From Clusia tigrina (Eukaryota > Arthropoda > Insecta > Diptera > Clusiidae): a stretch of DNA of 64,000 nt. The position numbers and the translations under genes are program-made. The notes under the pieces were generated by a model. It was given only the letters and a program-made list of their open reading frames with translations. It had not been told where the DNA came from and did not search any database. Positions 10,969-22,380 of this stretch are shown piece after piece (the first letter of the stretch is position 1; every line of letters begins with the position of its first letter). The stretch lies in NCBI GenBank assembly GCA_920105625.2, contig CAKKTE020000605.1, positions 1,302,001-1,366,000 on the forward strand, in the 5' to 3' direction.

Positions 10969-12160
10969 GTAAGTAATGGAATCCATTGAGGTGAGTCGTC
11001 TGTGCGATGAACCTTGCAGCTTTTTGGGTTTGGAGTTTGATGATGTAATGCGATGTGTTGGATGTAATTGCTTGCATACATGCATATTAGAATTGAATGC
11101 AGTGCATGTTGACAATTCTCCTGCTGATAAGGAATAATATTTGTCTCGATGTAGATTAGTGACTATATACTCGATTGTCTCTTCCAACATGAAAATTCCA
11201 GTGCCTCCCAAAATAGGTAGTCGAGTCACATGTACGAATTCGAATGGTTCTTGATTAGTCAATGGTAACTTAAGACACACAATCATCTCAGTTGGCGTGA
11301 TGCGTGCTTCCAATTAAGGATCTCAATGGTATTCTTGCTGGGAACTTGTAACGTTGGTGGGAGATGGTCTTTGATTGCTCTAAGTTGTTGTTGCAGCTGA
11401 GATGGATACAGCAGAAGAGGATTGAGCTGTCCATGATATGTGTCCGTCAGTACATCTAAAAAGAGCTCTTGATTTCGTTGGTAGTCCTGCATAGCCATAA
11501 GTACTCGACAGGACATCGCATTAAACATTTCGGCTATTGCATGTTGGGATTCTGATTTTGTGTAGTTGTCCTGCTGGCTATATAAATTTGTGTAGTTGTT
11601 GAATTTGATCGTCAGATTTCTTTAAAATATTGCTAGTGGAGTCAATTACCGATGTTTGGTTTCGAATTAGGCGCAGAAGATGTTCTTCGTTGCGGGATAT
11701 GCCGTTTATCGTTGCAGACATTTCTTTAGCATAGTTGGAGTCCAAAATTCCAAACAACGCATTAGACAAGCTTCCAACAATTGCTAATGGAGCGTCTCGC
11801 CGTTCACGATGGATTTGTTCGTCGTATTGTAAGTACTCATCATCTTGTTGGATTAGCTATCTTTTAGTACGGAACTGGTCCACAGTTTTCTCACAATTAA
11901 CTGTACCGCTTTGGATACGTGAACACGCTCGCTGCATTGCAGTTATTCCTTGCATTATGTTGTTGCGCTCAAGCCAGTATTGGGACATATTGTAATACAC
12001 AACTATATTCCAATCTGTTGTTGTTAAGTAAGTCAGGCCCATTTTTTCGAAATAGAGTCCTGTTTGACTTCCGAAAGGTACCTTAGTAATGGAGTCATCA
12101 CCTGCTACTAGAGCAATTAGAAAGCATATGCATAGCAACAATACTGACGAGGGTGACACA
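10969..12160 (-). pseudogene. BEL-1 env remnant
   Basis: Reading leftward from about 12160, a hydrophobic signal-like segment (LLLCICFLIALVAG) is fused in frame to the tail of pol. It is followed by Env-like segments with YYNMSQYW and an N-glycosylation site, then a helical segment rich in NQTS-type sites (frame 11578-11769), and C-terminal frames at 11283-11528 and 10909-11313. Stops and frameshifts occur at about 11857, 11770, 11575 and 11300, so no functional glycoprotein is made. Assignment as env is by position and general architecture of insect retroelement envelope proteins. Confidence 0.7.
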
Positions 12161-15100
12161 GATCGTCTTCGCTTAGCTGGTGTATGACTTATGTCGTCTT
12201 TGAGATTTGTGGCTTCTTCTACTGGAGCTGGATGCTTATCAGGTGGTTCTACTGGATTACTTTCGGTAGACATGGGTAATGGCGCGAGTAAATGGACGCC
12301 TCTTCTGGTGAGGCCTGTTGAAGTTCGAATTTCCGCTATTCGCACTAGGCCGTCAGCACCAGGAAATGTTTGAGTTACTCGACCAAGCCGCCATTTAATA
12401 ACTGGCAAGTTATCCTCCTTCATTAATACCATTGTACCAGGCTGTAAATTATGACGCATGGTCTTCCATTTGTAGCGATGCTGGAGTTGGTTTAGATACT
12501 CCTTACTCCACCGACTCCAAAATTCCTGTTTCAACCTTGTGACTAAGTCCCACTGCTTCAGTAAATTTATGTTCAGATTCTCAGTGGGCTGGTCGACAAC
12601 AATTGTCAATGGTGCACCTGTTAAGAAATTACCTGGAGTTAATGCTGCGTAATCGTGTGGATCATCTGACATAGGAGTCAGCGGCCGCGAGTTAAGAATG
12701 GCTTCTATTTCAACCATAACTGTCTCTAACTCTTCGTATGTTAATCGGGCATTGGACAAACTTTTGTAAAATAGATTCTTTGCCGACTTAACCGCTGCTT
12801 CCCATAAGCCGCCAAAATGTGGCGATCTAGCAGGTGCGAAATGAAACTCGATTCCCTTGTATGCGCAGAATTTCATCAGCTGTGATTTGGTATCTACGTT
12901 GTGGATGATGTCCGCAATCTGTCTCAATTGATTTCGTGCTCCTACGAAATTAGTCGCGTTGTCACAATGAAGATGCCGACAGTTCCCTCTTCGGCTCACA
13001 AACCTCTTCAAGGCTCCGATAAAGGCGTTGGTCGTAAGGTTGCTTACCACTTCAATGTGTACGGCCTTAGTTGCAAAGTAAGAAAATATCGCCACATAAC
13101 ACTTTTGTGGCGTCTTTCCTCTTTGATTGTAATGAAATTTAAATGGCCCACAAAATCGACTCCAGCGTGAATGAAAGGTTTATTTGGTTGAACCCGCGAT
13201 GCAGGTGAATGTCCCATGAGTTGCTGCAATGGCTTCGGCATAGCTTTAGTGTAAGATACGCAGTTTTTCACGATTGATCTGGCTATTGTTTTCGCATTAA
13301 CCGGCCAATAAGCTTCCCGTGTCGCTGCTACTAGACCTGCTGGGCCAACATGCTTGTTATCAATGTGGATGTGTGTCATCAATATTTTAGTGATATCACT
13401 CCGATATGCCAATAGGGCTTGATATTTTGCTTCATGTGGTAGGGCTGAATTTGCTAATCGTCCTCCTACCCGCATAATGTCGTCTTTATCCAGAAATAGT
13501 GTAAGATCACCCATCCCTCTTCCAACTGGTTTGTTGTGCTTGAGAAGTTTATATTCAGGATTGAATGCTTGTCTCTGCAGGTCCTTGATTATAGTCTGAG
13601 TAACACCTTTAATTTCTTCTGCGTCGAGGTCGATGGATGTTTGAACCGGCACATTACGACAATTTTTAATGAATCGAAGTGCATATGCGGTGACTCTTTG
13701 AAGATGTGTCCATGAATTTCGATGGTCAATCATTGAAATAAACGACGGAATCTGTGACGTAGTAAGACATACCTGTCTCTTCTCTAATTCTGTGATTGAA
13801 TTGGCTGATGCCGCTGGCCACGACGACGGTGGTCCGTATAGAAACAGTGGTCCATAAAACCACATGCCTTGTTGTTTGAATTGACCCGGGTTGATGCCTC
13901 GTGAGATCATGTCTGCCGGGTTTTTGTCTGTAGGTTCGTGACGCCATTGTTGCTTCACCGATACTTCTTGTATAGCTGCCACTCGATTTGCCACAAAGGT
14001 GTGATAGGAAGACGAGCTGGCAAAGATCCAGGCTAGCGTCACTTCAGAGTCAGACCACAGAAAGCGTGTAATTCTCTCTGATGCACATTGTCCTTTGTGG
14101 TTGGAAATACGTAGCGTGGAATTTGCGAGTTCTCAAGTTCCTGGATGTTTTCTCTAAACTGGCTCCAGAAGGTATGCAAGCCCATAGGTAGTGCTTCGTC
14201 CCAGCTTAATTTTAGACGCCACAGCGATTTCATGAATATTTTTGCACATGAGACAACTGGTGACAAAAAACCTATTGTGTCGAAAATATGCGCGATGTCC
14301 GACAGTACTTGGCGTTTCGTTATTTTGGCTGTTGTGCTCCATTTGCACCTTATTAGGAAGTCATCAGTCCCAGGTTGCCATGTTACCAAGCGTTGTGATG
14401 GTAAAATAATCGTTGTCAAAATTCAATTGAATTGCTCGATCCTCTGCGTTGATGTTGGTTAACAGTGTTTTATTCCTCGCACACCATTTCCTCAACTTAA
14501 AACCTGCTGACTTGGTGAGGGAGTTCAATTCCTCCTGTACGCGCAAGGCTTCTCCTAACGTATCGGCTCCATTCATGACATCGTCCACATAAAAATCTCG
14601 TTGTAAGCATCTGGAGCCGTGCGGATATTGTATGCTATGTTTCTTGGCTAATATGCGTAGACATTTTATCGCCAAATATGGTGCCGATGTGACTCCATAA
14701 GTCACTGTGTTTAATTGGTAACTTTTCAGAGGTTCGCTTGGCGTGTTCCTCCACAAGATTAGTTGATGCTTGCGGTCAGCTTCGTTCACGATAATTTGTC
14801 GGTACATTTTCTCGATGTCTGCTGTAAAAACATATCTGCGTACTTGAAATATGAAAAGAACGGCAAATAAGTCTTGTTGAAGTTGTGGACCTGGTAGTAG
14901 CACATTGTTCAATGATACATTTGTTGACGTCTTCATTGATGCGTCGATCACGACCCGCAACTTTGTGGTGGGGCTGTCTGGCTTCAGAACGCAGTGGTGA
15001 GGTAAGAAGTAGTGGGGTTGGTTTATGCTTCCGCTAACTTCTTCCATATGACCTAGCCGCCATTAAGGCCGTATACTGCATTTTGATGACGGGGTTTCTT

Positions 15101-16230
15101 TGCAATTTACGTTCCATGGCGTAAAAGCGTTCTAATGCGATAGCTTTCGAGTCTCCAAGAGGGCTTGCGTTATCAACAAAGGGCAAGCGCACAACGAACT
15201 GTCCGTTCGCTGCTCGATACACCGTTTCGTTGAAAAATGCTTCGCAAGTTCTTTCTGTCGCTGTGAGCGGCGGGCTGTTGGTGTCAAATTCTTCTAGCTG
15301 CCAGAAATGCTCGAGCTGTTGAATTAATGATTCATCTTCATTCGTAACTCCAATACCGCTGAACGTAGTCTCAGCTGTTGATGGAACTGTGATGTGTCCG
15401 GTTCCCAATTTGATTTGGCCGACTACTAGCAATTCCAGATAACATTCGTTGCATATAAGAATGTCAATTGCACCTGATTGATTAAACTCCGGATCAGCCA
15501 ATTGAATATTTTTAGGAATATGCCAGGCTGTCACGGCGAAACTCTGTGTTGGCATTGGATGTGTAATTTTTGGCAGTATGACAACTTCAATTCGGGCTGA
15601 GTAACTAGTCAATCGTGACTCAAGTTTAATGTTAGCTCGTTGAGTAGCGCGTTGTTGAATTTCCCCAATTCCATCAAAGTACTGCGGATTGTATTGTGTT
15701 GGTAATCCGAGCTTCTTTGCCAACCTGTTCGTAATGTAGTTTGTCTGCGAACCGCCGTCCAAAATTGCACGGCATTGAAATTCATTGCCATGGAAGTCAT
15801 TGACTTTTAAGACGACAGTGCTCAACAGCACATGTTTCACGCCCGCACGATTGACCGGGGACACGAATGAAGTGGTGAGTGGTTTTTCTATGGCACTGGT
15901 ATAGCTATGTAACTCCACGGTAGGCTCACTTACGAATGTTGTGAGTGGCTGAGATGACCCTTGAGTTTTCGATGTATGACCATTTTTCATACAATTCGCA
16001 CATAACTTGTGTTGTTTAATTATATCAAAACGCTGATGCGATGTTTTCGCCAAGAATTGTGCGCATGCAAAAAGTTGGTGATTGCCTTTGCATACAAGGC
16101 AGCCCGTTGCGGCCTTGGTTGCTGAGAATAGCGTTGAATTATACTTCGTGTTTGTCGATTTATTGTTGATAATTTTGTGTTGTGGTTCTCGGTCTTCACA
16201 TGATCGAAAACGTTTTTCTAAGAATTTCAA
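12161..16230 (-). pseudogene. BEL-1 pol remnant: protease, RT, RNase H, integrase
   Basis: The frame 15034-16230 carries Cys/His-rich gag-end motifs (CLVCKGNH, CANCMKNGH) and the BEL protease motif LDGGSQ. The frame 14364-15047 has the reverse transcriptase with FYVDDV, so the catalytic residues are present. Frames 14039-14419 and 13044-14042 carry the thumb/RNase H region and the integrase zinc-binding part. The frame 11857-13095 has the integrase core (HCDNATNF and a later WEAAVKSAK Glu) and ends with the C-terminal domain HLLAPLP. At least four frame changes (near 15040, 14400, 14040 and 13070) separate the pieces. Confidence 0.88.
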
Positions 16231-16237
16231 TAGGCGG

Positions 16238-17401
16238 TCAATGGGTTGGAACTCCTGAGGCTGAGTGGAAGCTATCTCCGGGAACTCCTTGGCTTTTTAA
16301 CGCGTAAAAGCATTCCTTGGCAGCATCGTGTATAGTTTTAAGCGTTGAGCCCGTTTCACTGCTAGCATTCTTTATATTAAACAGCTTGCTAGAGATAATT
16401 TTAACCAATTTGCGTTTATTGTTAAACCTATCGCACAAGATTTGCCAGGCTGCGTCATAGTTTTCCTCGCATGCTGGCAAGTGACCGATGAGTGCTTTAG
16501 CTTCTTCGGTTACGTTGGCAGCCAAGTAAAACATTTTTTGTGTGTTGCTTATTGGCTGAGTATGTATCATCTTAACATACAAATCGCGAAATGGTATCCA
16601 CGTTGAATAGCTACCGTCAAAAACTGGCAAGGTAACTTTAGGCAAATGCACATTTTATGCCTGTGGTATGGTGTGGATTGGCGTGGAGTTGCTCGGTGTA
16701 CTGACTGTAATATGTTGTCGTAACTTAATGAGTACGTTTTGAAGCGCATCTTCGATCTCGTAGAATTTGTCCGCATCATAACCATCAATTTCCGCCAGGT
16801 TTGTTCGTTGCCATATCCATTGGTTATTTTGCACCAGATTATCCTGGTAACGTATCAATAGTTTTGTTTTGATACCATAGTACACTGGTGGATGTGACTG
16901 ATCAGTTTCCGAGTGCACATCCCCAATGACTCGAGAAATTCCACGCACCAACGCCTTTTGCTGCCGTACTGAGGCTAAGAGTCCATCGCCTTCCTGATGG
17001 CTGGTTCGCGGTGTGATGTCTTTGCGGTTAGAGCCTCCTTGATGGACGTGGAAGGGAACTTCAAGTTGCACTGGCGTTTCACGCTTCTCTCCTTCCTCAT
17101 TGATGATGTGCTGTAATTTGGTGAACAGCCAGTCGTAGAGGTTTGCTACGTTGCCTCTATAATCCTGTTTGAAGTACCTATGATTAACTTCGTCTAGCTC
17201 GAGTACGAGATGATGTTGATGTTCGAACGTAGACCATGCCTCCTTCAGAGTCTTCATGCGTTTACTGGCATATTCGATGGTTTTACGGTCTTGTGGATCC
17301 TTTTGAAAGTTTCTCACCAGTTGCTCTATTGCCGAGCCCACTTCATACTGGGCCCTGGTCAACTTGTCCAACTGCTCAATTGTTTCTTGATGATGCGCCA
17401 T
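16238..17401 (-). pseudogene. BEL-1 gag, split by one in-frame stop
   Basis: The ATG at 17401 is 8 bases after the PBS. The first 248 codons form a helical N-terminal domain (AIEQLVRNFQKD) similar to the Gag N-termini at 42266 and 53757. One TAA at 16657-16655 then interrupts the frame. The same frame resumes and contains the BEL gag domain with LPVFDGSYSTWIPFRDLY and the following helices to 16238. The distance to the next frame suggests a frameshift near 16235. Apart from the stop, the gag domains are intact. Confidence 0.85.
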
Positions 17402-17408
17402 CCTTCTT

Positions 17409-17426
17409 ATTTCGCCGGGGCCTCCA
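17409..17426 (-). other. BEL-1 primer binding site
   Basis: On the minus strand TGGAGGCCCCGGCGAAAT begins three bases after the LTR end (GAAACA, then TTT). It starts with TGG as expected for pairing to a tRNA 3' CCA end. I cannot name the tRNA with confidence. Confidence 0.75.
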
Positions 17427-17429
17427 AAA

Positions 17430-17931
17430 TGTTTCTATACCGATTAGTTGGTTTACTAATCAGTTGCCGATTCCTTGGGTGCAATACCGAAGGATCGTGA
17501 TGATGACTTCAAGTGCAATACTGAAGTCTGATATCTCTTTGGGTACAGTACCGAAAGAGTGTTGTGGATAATCAAGTATTAATTTTGAATTAACCTTGTG
17601 GTTGAAGGTGGCGGCAAAGAAAACACGGTTGAATGGTTGACTTCAAAAGTATATCCAATTTTTATTTATTAATTGATTGAATTTATATTATAATTTTGAT
17701 TATGCTACAGAATTAAATATATTTGTTGTGTCTGCAATTATGTGCAAGGCACCAACGTTTGTGCATACTTAGGGCAAATTAATACTTTAGACCGCACATG
17801 TACGGAAATGCTGATGAGGCTTCACACGCTCTATATCCGTTCGTCGGGTGTACTGCTTATTCAGCGTTCAAGAGCGGGCATTGGTAATGAGAATTGCTGA
17901 TTGGAATTTTGCGTTTGAGCTGGTACAAACA
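17430..17931 (-). repeat. BEL-1 5' LTR (502 bp)
   Basis: On the minus strand it starts TGTTTGTACC and ends GGTATAGAAACA next to the PBS. Only its last roughly 52 bases survive in the 3' LTR at 10917. Confidence 0.82.
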
Positions 17932-18257
17932 ATCCTTGTTGCCTGATTTAGGCAGCCTATACGCAGCTTAGTGGAGGCCGTAGTAATTGTCCGTTTATGT
18001 GTGTATTTGTATAAAAAATTGGTAGGCTAAGGTGGAGACAGGAGGGGGAGGATGAGGAGAGGCTGATCGGGACAGTGGAATCCGGTGGAGAGGTGATTGG
18101 TCTCAAAATTAAATGATGACGTAGAATAGCTTTAAATTAGAACTTCATGTTTGCCCCACAATCTGGCACAGCGAGTTGGAAACCCACCCAAAGAAGAAAA
18201 AAGGAGTGAGCTAGCCAGGGTGTCTGTGCCAGGTATGATGACCACGGGGACGTAACA
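17932..18257 (+). repeat. Solo LTR X copy 1, right segment
   Basis: It continues LTR X after BEL-1 and matches 38390-38711 of copy 2, with TTAGGCAGCCTATACGCAG at its start. It ends GGGGACGTAACA, an inverted match to the TGTTACG start. The following TGCT at 18258-18261 completes the TSD. Confidence 0.8.
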
Positions 18258-18261
18258 TGCT

Positions 18262-18675
18262 TTAAAAAAGAGATAAATTATCGTATATCAATTTTGGGAG
18301 TTAACAACACATCCATTTCTATTTTATGTGGAGATTATTTCGATACGAAAGGTGCATATAATTGATAAATTCATGAAATTATTGCAAAATTATCTTTATT
18401 AACAACAAGAGTTAATTAAAAGATTTATTGGATTGTACTTACGTCGAAATTTTTCCTGTAACTCTATGTTGTCTCACTAATCTTCGGCAATTACACTAGA
18501 TACTAGGAAATAGTGATGCACCACTAAATAAAAAATAAAAAAGCATCTGATATTTGTACTTTTTGACCACTCAAAAATGTTCTTGCTAATGGCACTATCA
18601 TTATGATTAATAAGATCTATCTTATCTTTTTATTAGTATCTACATTTATAATCTTAACTTAAAAATTAGTTTAAG
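18262..18675. other. AT-rich spacer
   Basis: No gene or repeat ends are recognised. It may include the rest of the Harbinger-like element split by LTR X, but I could not identify its right terminal repeat here. Confidence 0.4.
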
Positions 18676-18680
18676 ATATT

Positions 18681-19123
18681 TGTCACGAAATATGAAGACG
18701 GGAGTTTTTTTTTAAAGATTTATATGAACTTTATTAAAGTGTAAGGGTTATAAAAATAATATTTTATTGCTCCCGGCTAGCGATCCTCACAATTCCGTTG
18801 CCCTTCACAATATGTCAAGTTTCAGAATGCATCGCTCCATTATATACAATTTGCTCCTCATAGCAAAGCACAAAATCCGCTATTCGGGAGCGAGCACAAA
18901 TTCTGAATTCATGGAATCAAATTCGCCAGCCGGGACCATAAATGTTTCATGCTGGCAATTAATTGGAAAATTGTCGTAAACAATTAATGGGGAAAAATCC
19001 GAAAACAATTCTTATGAAAAAATTCGGTAAACAATTACACAGAAAAATATTTGAAAGCAATTAAACAGAAAAAATGTTCGAAAACAATTATTCGGAAAAA
19101 AACTTTACACTTAATTTCGAACA
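18681..19123 (-). repeat. BEL-2 3' LTR (443 bp)
   Basis: On the minus strand it starts TGTTCGAAATTAAG after a polypurine tract and ends TTTCGTGACA. It is about 90% similar to the 5' LTR but carries extra copies of the AACAATT-type motif near 18970-19090. Confidence 0.9.
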
Positions 19124-20297
19124 TCCCACCCCCCGTGAAGCGGAGTCAGGTGACGATGTTTCACCAGTAACGTCCAGTATTGCTAGTTTTGACGCTGGCA
19201 TCCTAATGACTCCAGTCGACGTTTGCACCCCGGCTGAGCGAACTTGTCCATCAGAGGCTGTGAAAACTTGAACAATTCGCCCTCGTTTCCATTCATTTCT
19301 GACACTGTTGTGATCGCATATAAGTGCCACATCACCTACCTCTATTTGCCTGACCTCCTTATGCCACTTCGTGCGTCGAGCTACACTAGGCAAATATTCT
19401 AGGACCCATCGTTTCCAAAACGTATGTTTCAGTTGTTGCAATATGTGCCACTGCTTCCTCGGACATGCCTTCTTATTGATAGCTGGCGTTTGGACATAAT
19501 TAGGACAGCCTAAAAGAAAATGATTAGGAGTTAAAGGTTCTGCTTCTGCGTTTTCCAATGGCAAATGGGTGAGAGGTCGAGAATTTACAATATTTTCAGC
19601 TTCAATCAGAATACTGTTTAATACGTCCACTTGTAGTGCTCTTGTTTTCAAAGTGAAGCTTAACACCCTCTTAACACAGCGTACCATGTGCTCCCAAGCA
19701 CCACCGGCAGACGGATTGCCAGGAGTGTTGAATATCCATTCAATATTTCGTTGGGTGCATTCCTTCTGCAAATTGGTCTCAATTATGATCCATTCTTCTC
19801 TGGTTGTTCCAACGAAAGTTGTCCCCCTATCACTTCTAATACGTTTGGGGATTCCCACACATATTATTGCCTCATGGTTTTGATGCTTATATTGGTCGTG
19901 GTAATGCTTAAAAATCAATTTTGTTAATTCGTGACATTTCGAAAAATTATAGGGTGCCTTGTGTTTACTGGGATACATAAAGCGTTATCGTTGCGTCCAC
20001 TTAGTCGAATTATACCATCTTCATCCAAAATCGGCGTTAATTTGTATAAGGAGCTACTTTTTGAAATTGTCATACAGTGTCTGAGTTTTTCTATTTCATG
20101 GCTATATACCTCGGACTGTAACAGTCGGCAGAGAAATAATTCGGCTGAGTTAATAGCTGAGTAGTTATTAGCTGAGGAAACTGTTTAGCGCGGTATGATT
20201 TAAATATTAGTACGGCTCGTTGTACCCAAACTGTTACTTTCAAAAGTTTATAATAGGTAGAAAATCTTTTAAATTTTATTATTTCGGCGTTAGAGTC
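19088..20297 (-). pseudogene. BEL-2 integrase
   Basis: The 296-residue frame 19088-19978 carries the integrase core from the second catalytic Asp (IRSDRGTTFVG) through the catalytic Glu region (GGAWEHMVRCVKR) to NSRPLTHLP and the C-terminal domain ending just inside the LTR. Upstream sequence toward 20297 holds the zinc-binding and first-Asp part in broken frames. The Harbinger insertion then separates it from RNase H. Confidence 0.85.
19124..19136 (-). other. BEL-2 polypurine tract
   Basis: Minus-strand ACGGGGGGTGGGA abuts the TGTTCG start of the 3' LTR. Confidence 0.75.
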
Positions 20298-20577
20298 AAT
20301 CACCCCTATTCTGCATTTCGATCACGATCGAATTTTCTCCGTTTTGGCAACTTTGGTATTCTGCGTTCCGTTCCGTTCCGCATGCGGAAATTTTTCGATT
20401 GCATGTATTCTGCATTACGATCGTAGCTACGTTTTTCTAAGTTGTTTATTCTGTGGCGGAGAATTTTTCGATTATGTTTTTAATTTGAAATATTGTGTAA
20501 TTTAAAAATAATATAAGTATAAAATACAATTAAGGGTTTGATTTATAATGTTTATAAATATTTTTTTTCAATTACAG

Positions 20578-21225
20578 GTCGAAAACAACAACACCACAGC
20601 AGTATGAGGAATTGTACAATTTATTGGCAACAAAGACAGACATTGCTAGTGGTTACCACAAAAGGACGAAAGAGGAAGTGCAGGCATTCTGGGACGAAAT
20701 GACCAGCACACTCAATGCAGTAGGGCCACCAACTAAAACTGCCACTGCATGGAAGAAGGTATGTATGACATTTTAAGAATGTGTTGCATATGTTAAATAT
20801 ATTTTTTATATATGTAGGTGTGGATTGACTGGAAGAGCTATATTAAGCGGAAGCTCTCCTCAAACAAAAAAGAAATGGTGAGCACCGGAGGAGGCCACTG
20901 CCGCTTACAGCGCATAAGCCCCCTTGAGGAGAAAGTCATCCAGCTGACGGGACTGGTAACTAGTACCAGTGGAATTGCCGGTGCGGAGGATTTCGGAGTG
21001 GCCAGTGCGTTGGCGGAAGATGCACGAGGATGTGTAATGGATATTTCCATCAACTCGGAAGGCTCTGCTGATGTAGCTTCTGGATCACAAAGGCGTCAGC
21101 AGCAAGGGGCTAAAGAAACCACATTGTGTTTCTTAAAAAGTGCATTCCAAATATGGGAGTCGTGGTTGCAGCCAGGATATTTTGCATCAATGCACCTTAT
21201 ACGCATTTTGTTATCGCACACCTAA
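20578..21225 (+). pseudogene. Harbinger Myb/SANT-like (Zeste-type) protein, two exons visible
   Basis: An exon starts at 20578 after a good acceptor (TTCAATTACAG) and runs to 20758. An intron with GTATGT and TATGTAG ends (20759-20817) follows, and the second exon is 20818-21225. The protein has a trihelix Myb/SANT-like domain with a conserved FWDEM, AWKKVWIDWK and a following KRKL and TGGG, as in proteins that accompany Harbinger transposases and recognise their termini. The initial exon with the start codon was not found. The last about 30 residues are the antisense of the transposase exon 3, because an internal deletion joined the two convergent genes, so the natural C-terminus is lost. Confidence 0.75.
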
Positions 21226-21895
21226 AAACATAAATTCAATTTACGAGCACGGTAATCATTAAAACAAAATACTCACCACCATAGCATTAATGCTAAAAAA
21301 AACCTTTCCTATTGTAGTAAATGTACGCCTCTTCAGATGGTTTTATAATTTTTATATGTGTGCCATCAATACACATAGTGACGCCTGGGAAGCCCGTCTT
21401 CTCATAAAATGCTCGCTTCGCTTGTATCTTTTCCTCCTCAGTCTGGTCTAACATTATCCACTGAGTGCAAAGTTTCCGCTGCATAATTTCGAGGAAATGG
21501 GTTAATGACTTGGACACTGTCGATTGAGCCATGCCAACATTAAAGTCTGCTCCAACTCCGTGCTGGTAGCTTCCTTCAGCAAAAAACCTCAAAGCTGCCA
21601 CTACTCTGTTCAGCGGTGATAGAGAGGTTAACGTAGTCGCCCGTGCTTCGTGCTCAAAAGTGTTTAGCACATACTTAAACGCGTCTTTGTTTAAGCGAAA
21701 GTTTTTTTTGAATCTATAAATGTAAATGTAAATTAAATTTAAAATGAATAAATTAAAACAACTGTCCTACCTTTGATCTGTCATCTCGAACGGATTAGAA
21801 CTATCCCTCAATTTTCTCATTACCATCCTTGTCTCTGCATTCTGGAGCACGTTGTTCTCCTCTTCTAACAAAACCGCCGCTGCAATCAATTCCAT
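21118..21895 (-). pseudogene. Harbinger (HARBI1-type) transposase, truncated
   Basis: Exon 1 runs from the ATG at 21895 to 21771 (MELIAAAVLLEE). It is spliced through a 57-bp intron (21714-21770, GTAGGA to TTATAG) to exon 2 (21713-21277), which has the helix-turn-helix MAQSTVSKSL and the first catalytic Asp in CIDGTHIKI. A run of eight T on the coding strand at about 21295-21302 appears one base too long and creates a stop. With seven, the frame would continue to a GTGAGT donor. Exon 3 (21221-21118) carries the second catalytic Asp in IDAKYPG followed by NHDS. Everything after that, including the third acidic residue, is deleted. The protein would be inactive. Confidence 0.85.
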
Positions 21896-22380
21896 TTCTA
21901 TTGCAATACAAAAAAAAAATAGTTTTGTGCTGCAATGATGTTAAACAAATGAAAATATCGCCTCCGGCACGAAGTATTCTTCATACTAGAATACTTTGCC
22001 CACAAAATCCACTGCCTTAGGTTCTGGTTTTTTTCCTTTTATACGTACCTGCTGTGTTTTGTATTAAAGTTCACCTGCTGTGTTTTATATTAAAGTATAT
22101 TAAAGTTCTCAATGTTTAAATTGTTTTCACTATTAAATCACTGTTTAATTTTCTTCACTTTTTATTTTGGTTTTGTACAAATTTAACTTTTTGTTACAAT
22201 GTTTACAAAATTGCTTGTTTTCTGTTTCGATCTCGCACGTTCCAGAGGCTAACAGCTTACTGTGAAAACACACTTGTCTTCTTCTTATTCTTTCGATTAG
22301 GTTTTTTGGTGGAATACCAATTTTCGATCGATGCGTAACATAATGCGGGAGCGTAATCGAAATGCAGAATAGGGGTGAAT

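Larger units (their letters stand above)
10917..17931 (-). mobile_element. BEL-1: BEL-type LTR retrotransposon with env, decayed
   Basis: On the minus strand the order is 5' LTR (17931-17430), PBS (17426-17409), gag, protease, RT, RNase H, integrase, env and a remnant of the 3' LTR. The element sits inside LTR X. The flanking pentamers are GTCCT (10912-10916) and ATCCT (17932-17936), and copy 2 of LTR X has GTCCT at this point, so this is a 5-bp TSD with one later mutation. Multiple frameshifts and stops inactivate it, and its 3' LTR is almost entirely deleted. Confidence 0.88.
20301..22377. mobile_element. PIF/Harbinger DNA transposon, internally deleted
   Basis: Terminal inverted repeats start CACCCCTATTCTGCATTTCG at 20301 and end with the exact complement at 22377. 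Both sides carry the trinucleotide AAT (20298-20300 and 22378-22380) as a 3-bp TSD. It carries two convergent genes, as is typical of the family: a Myb/SANT-type DNA-binding protein on the plus strand and a HARBI1-type transposase on the minus strand. The region between them is deleted, so the transposase lacks its C-terminal part. Confidence 0.92.

Noticed and set aside
17430..18257. One 828-bp BEL-1 5' LTR ending at GTAACA
   Set aside because: The segment from 17932 matches the other solo LTR across the BEL-1 junction, and a 5-bp TSD fits 17931 as the BEL-1 end. The right part belongs to LTR X.
20838..21053. Minus-strand ORF inside the Myb-like exon
   Set aside because: It is the shadow of the plus-strand coding exon. 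The transposase continues only to about 21118.
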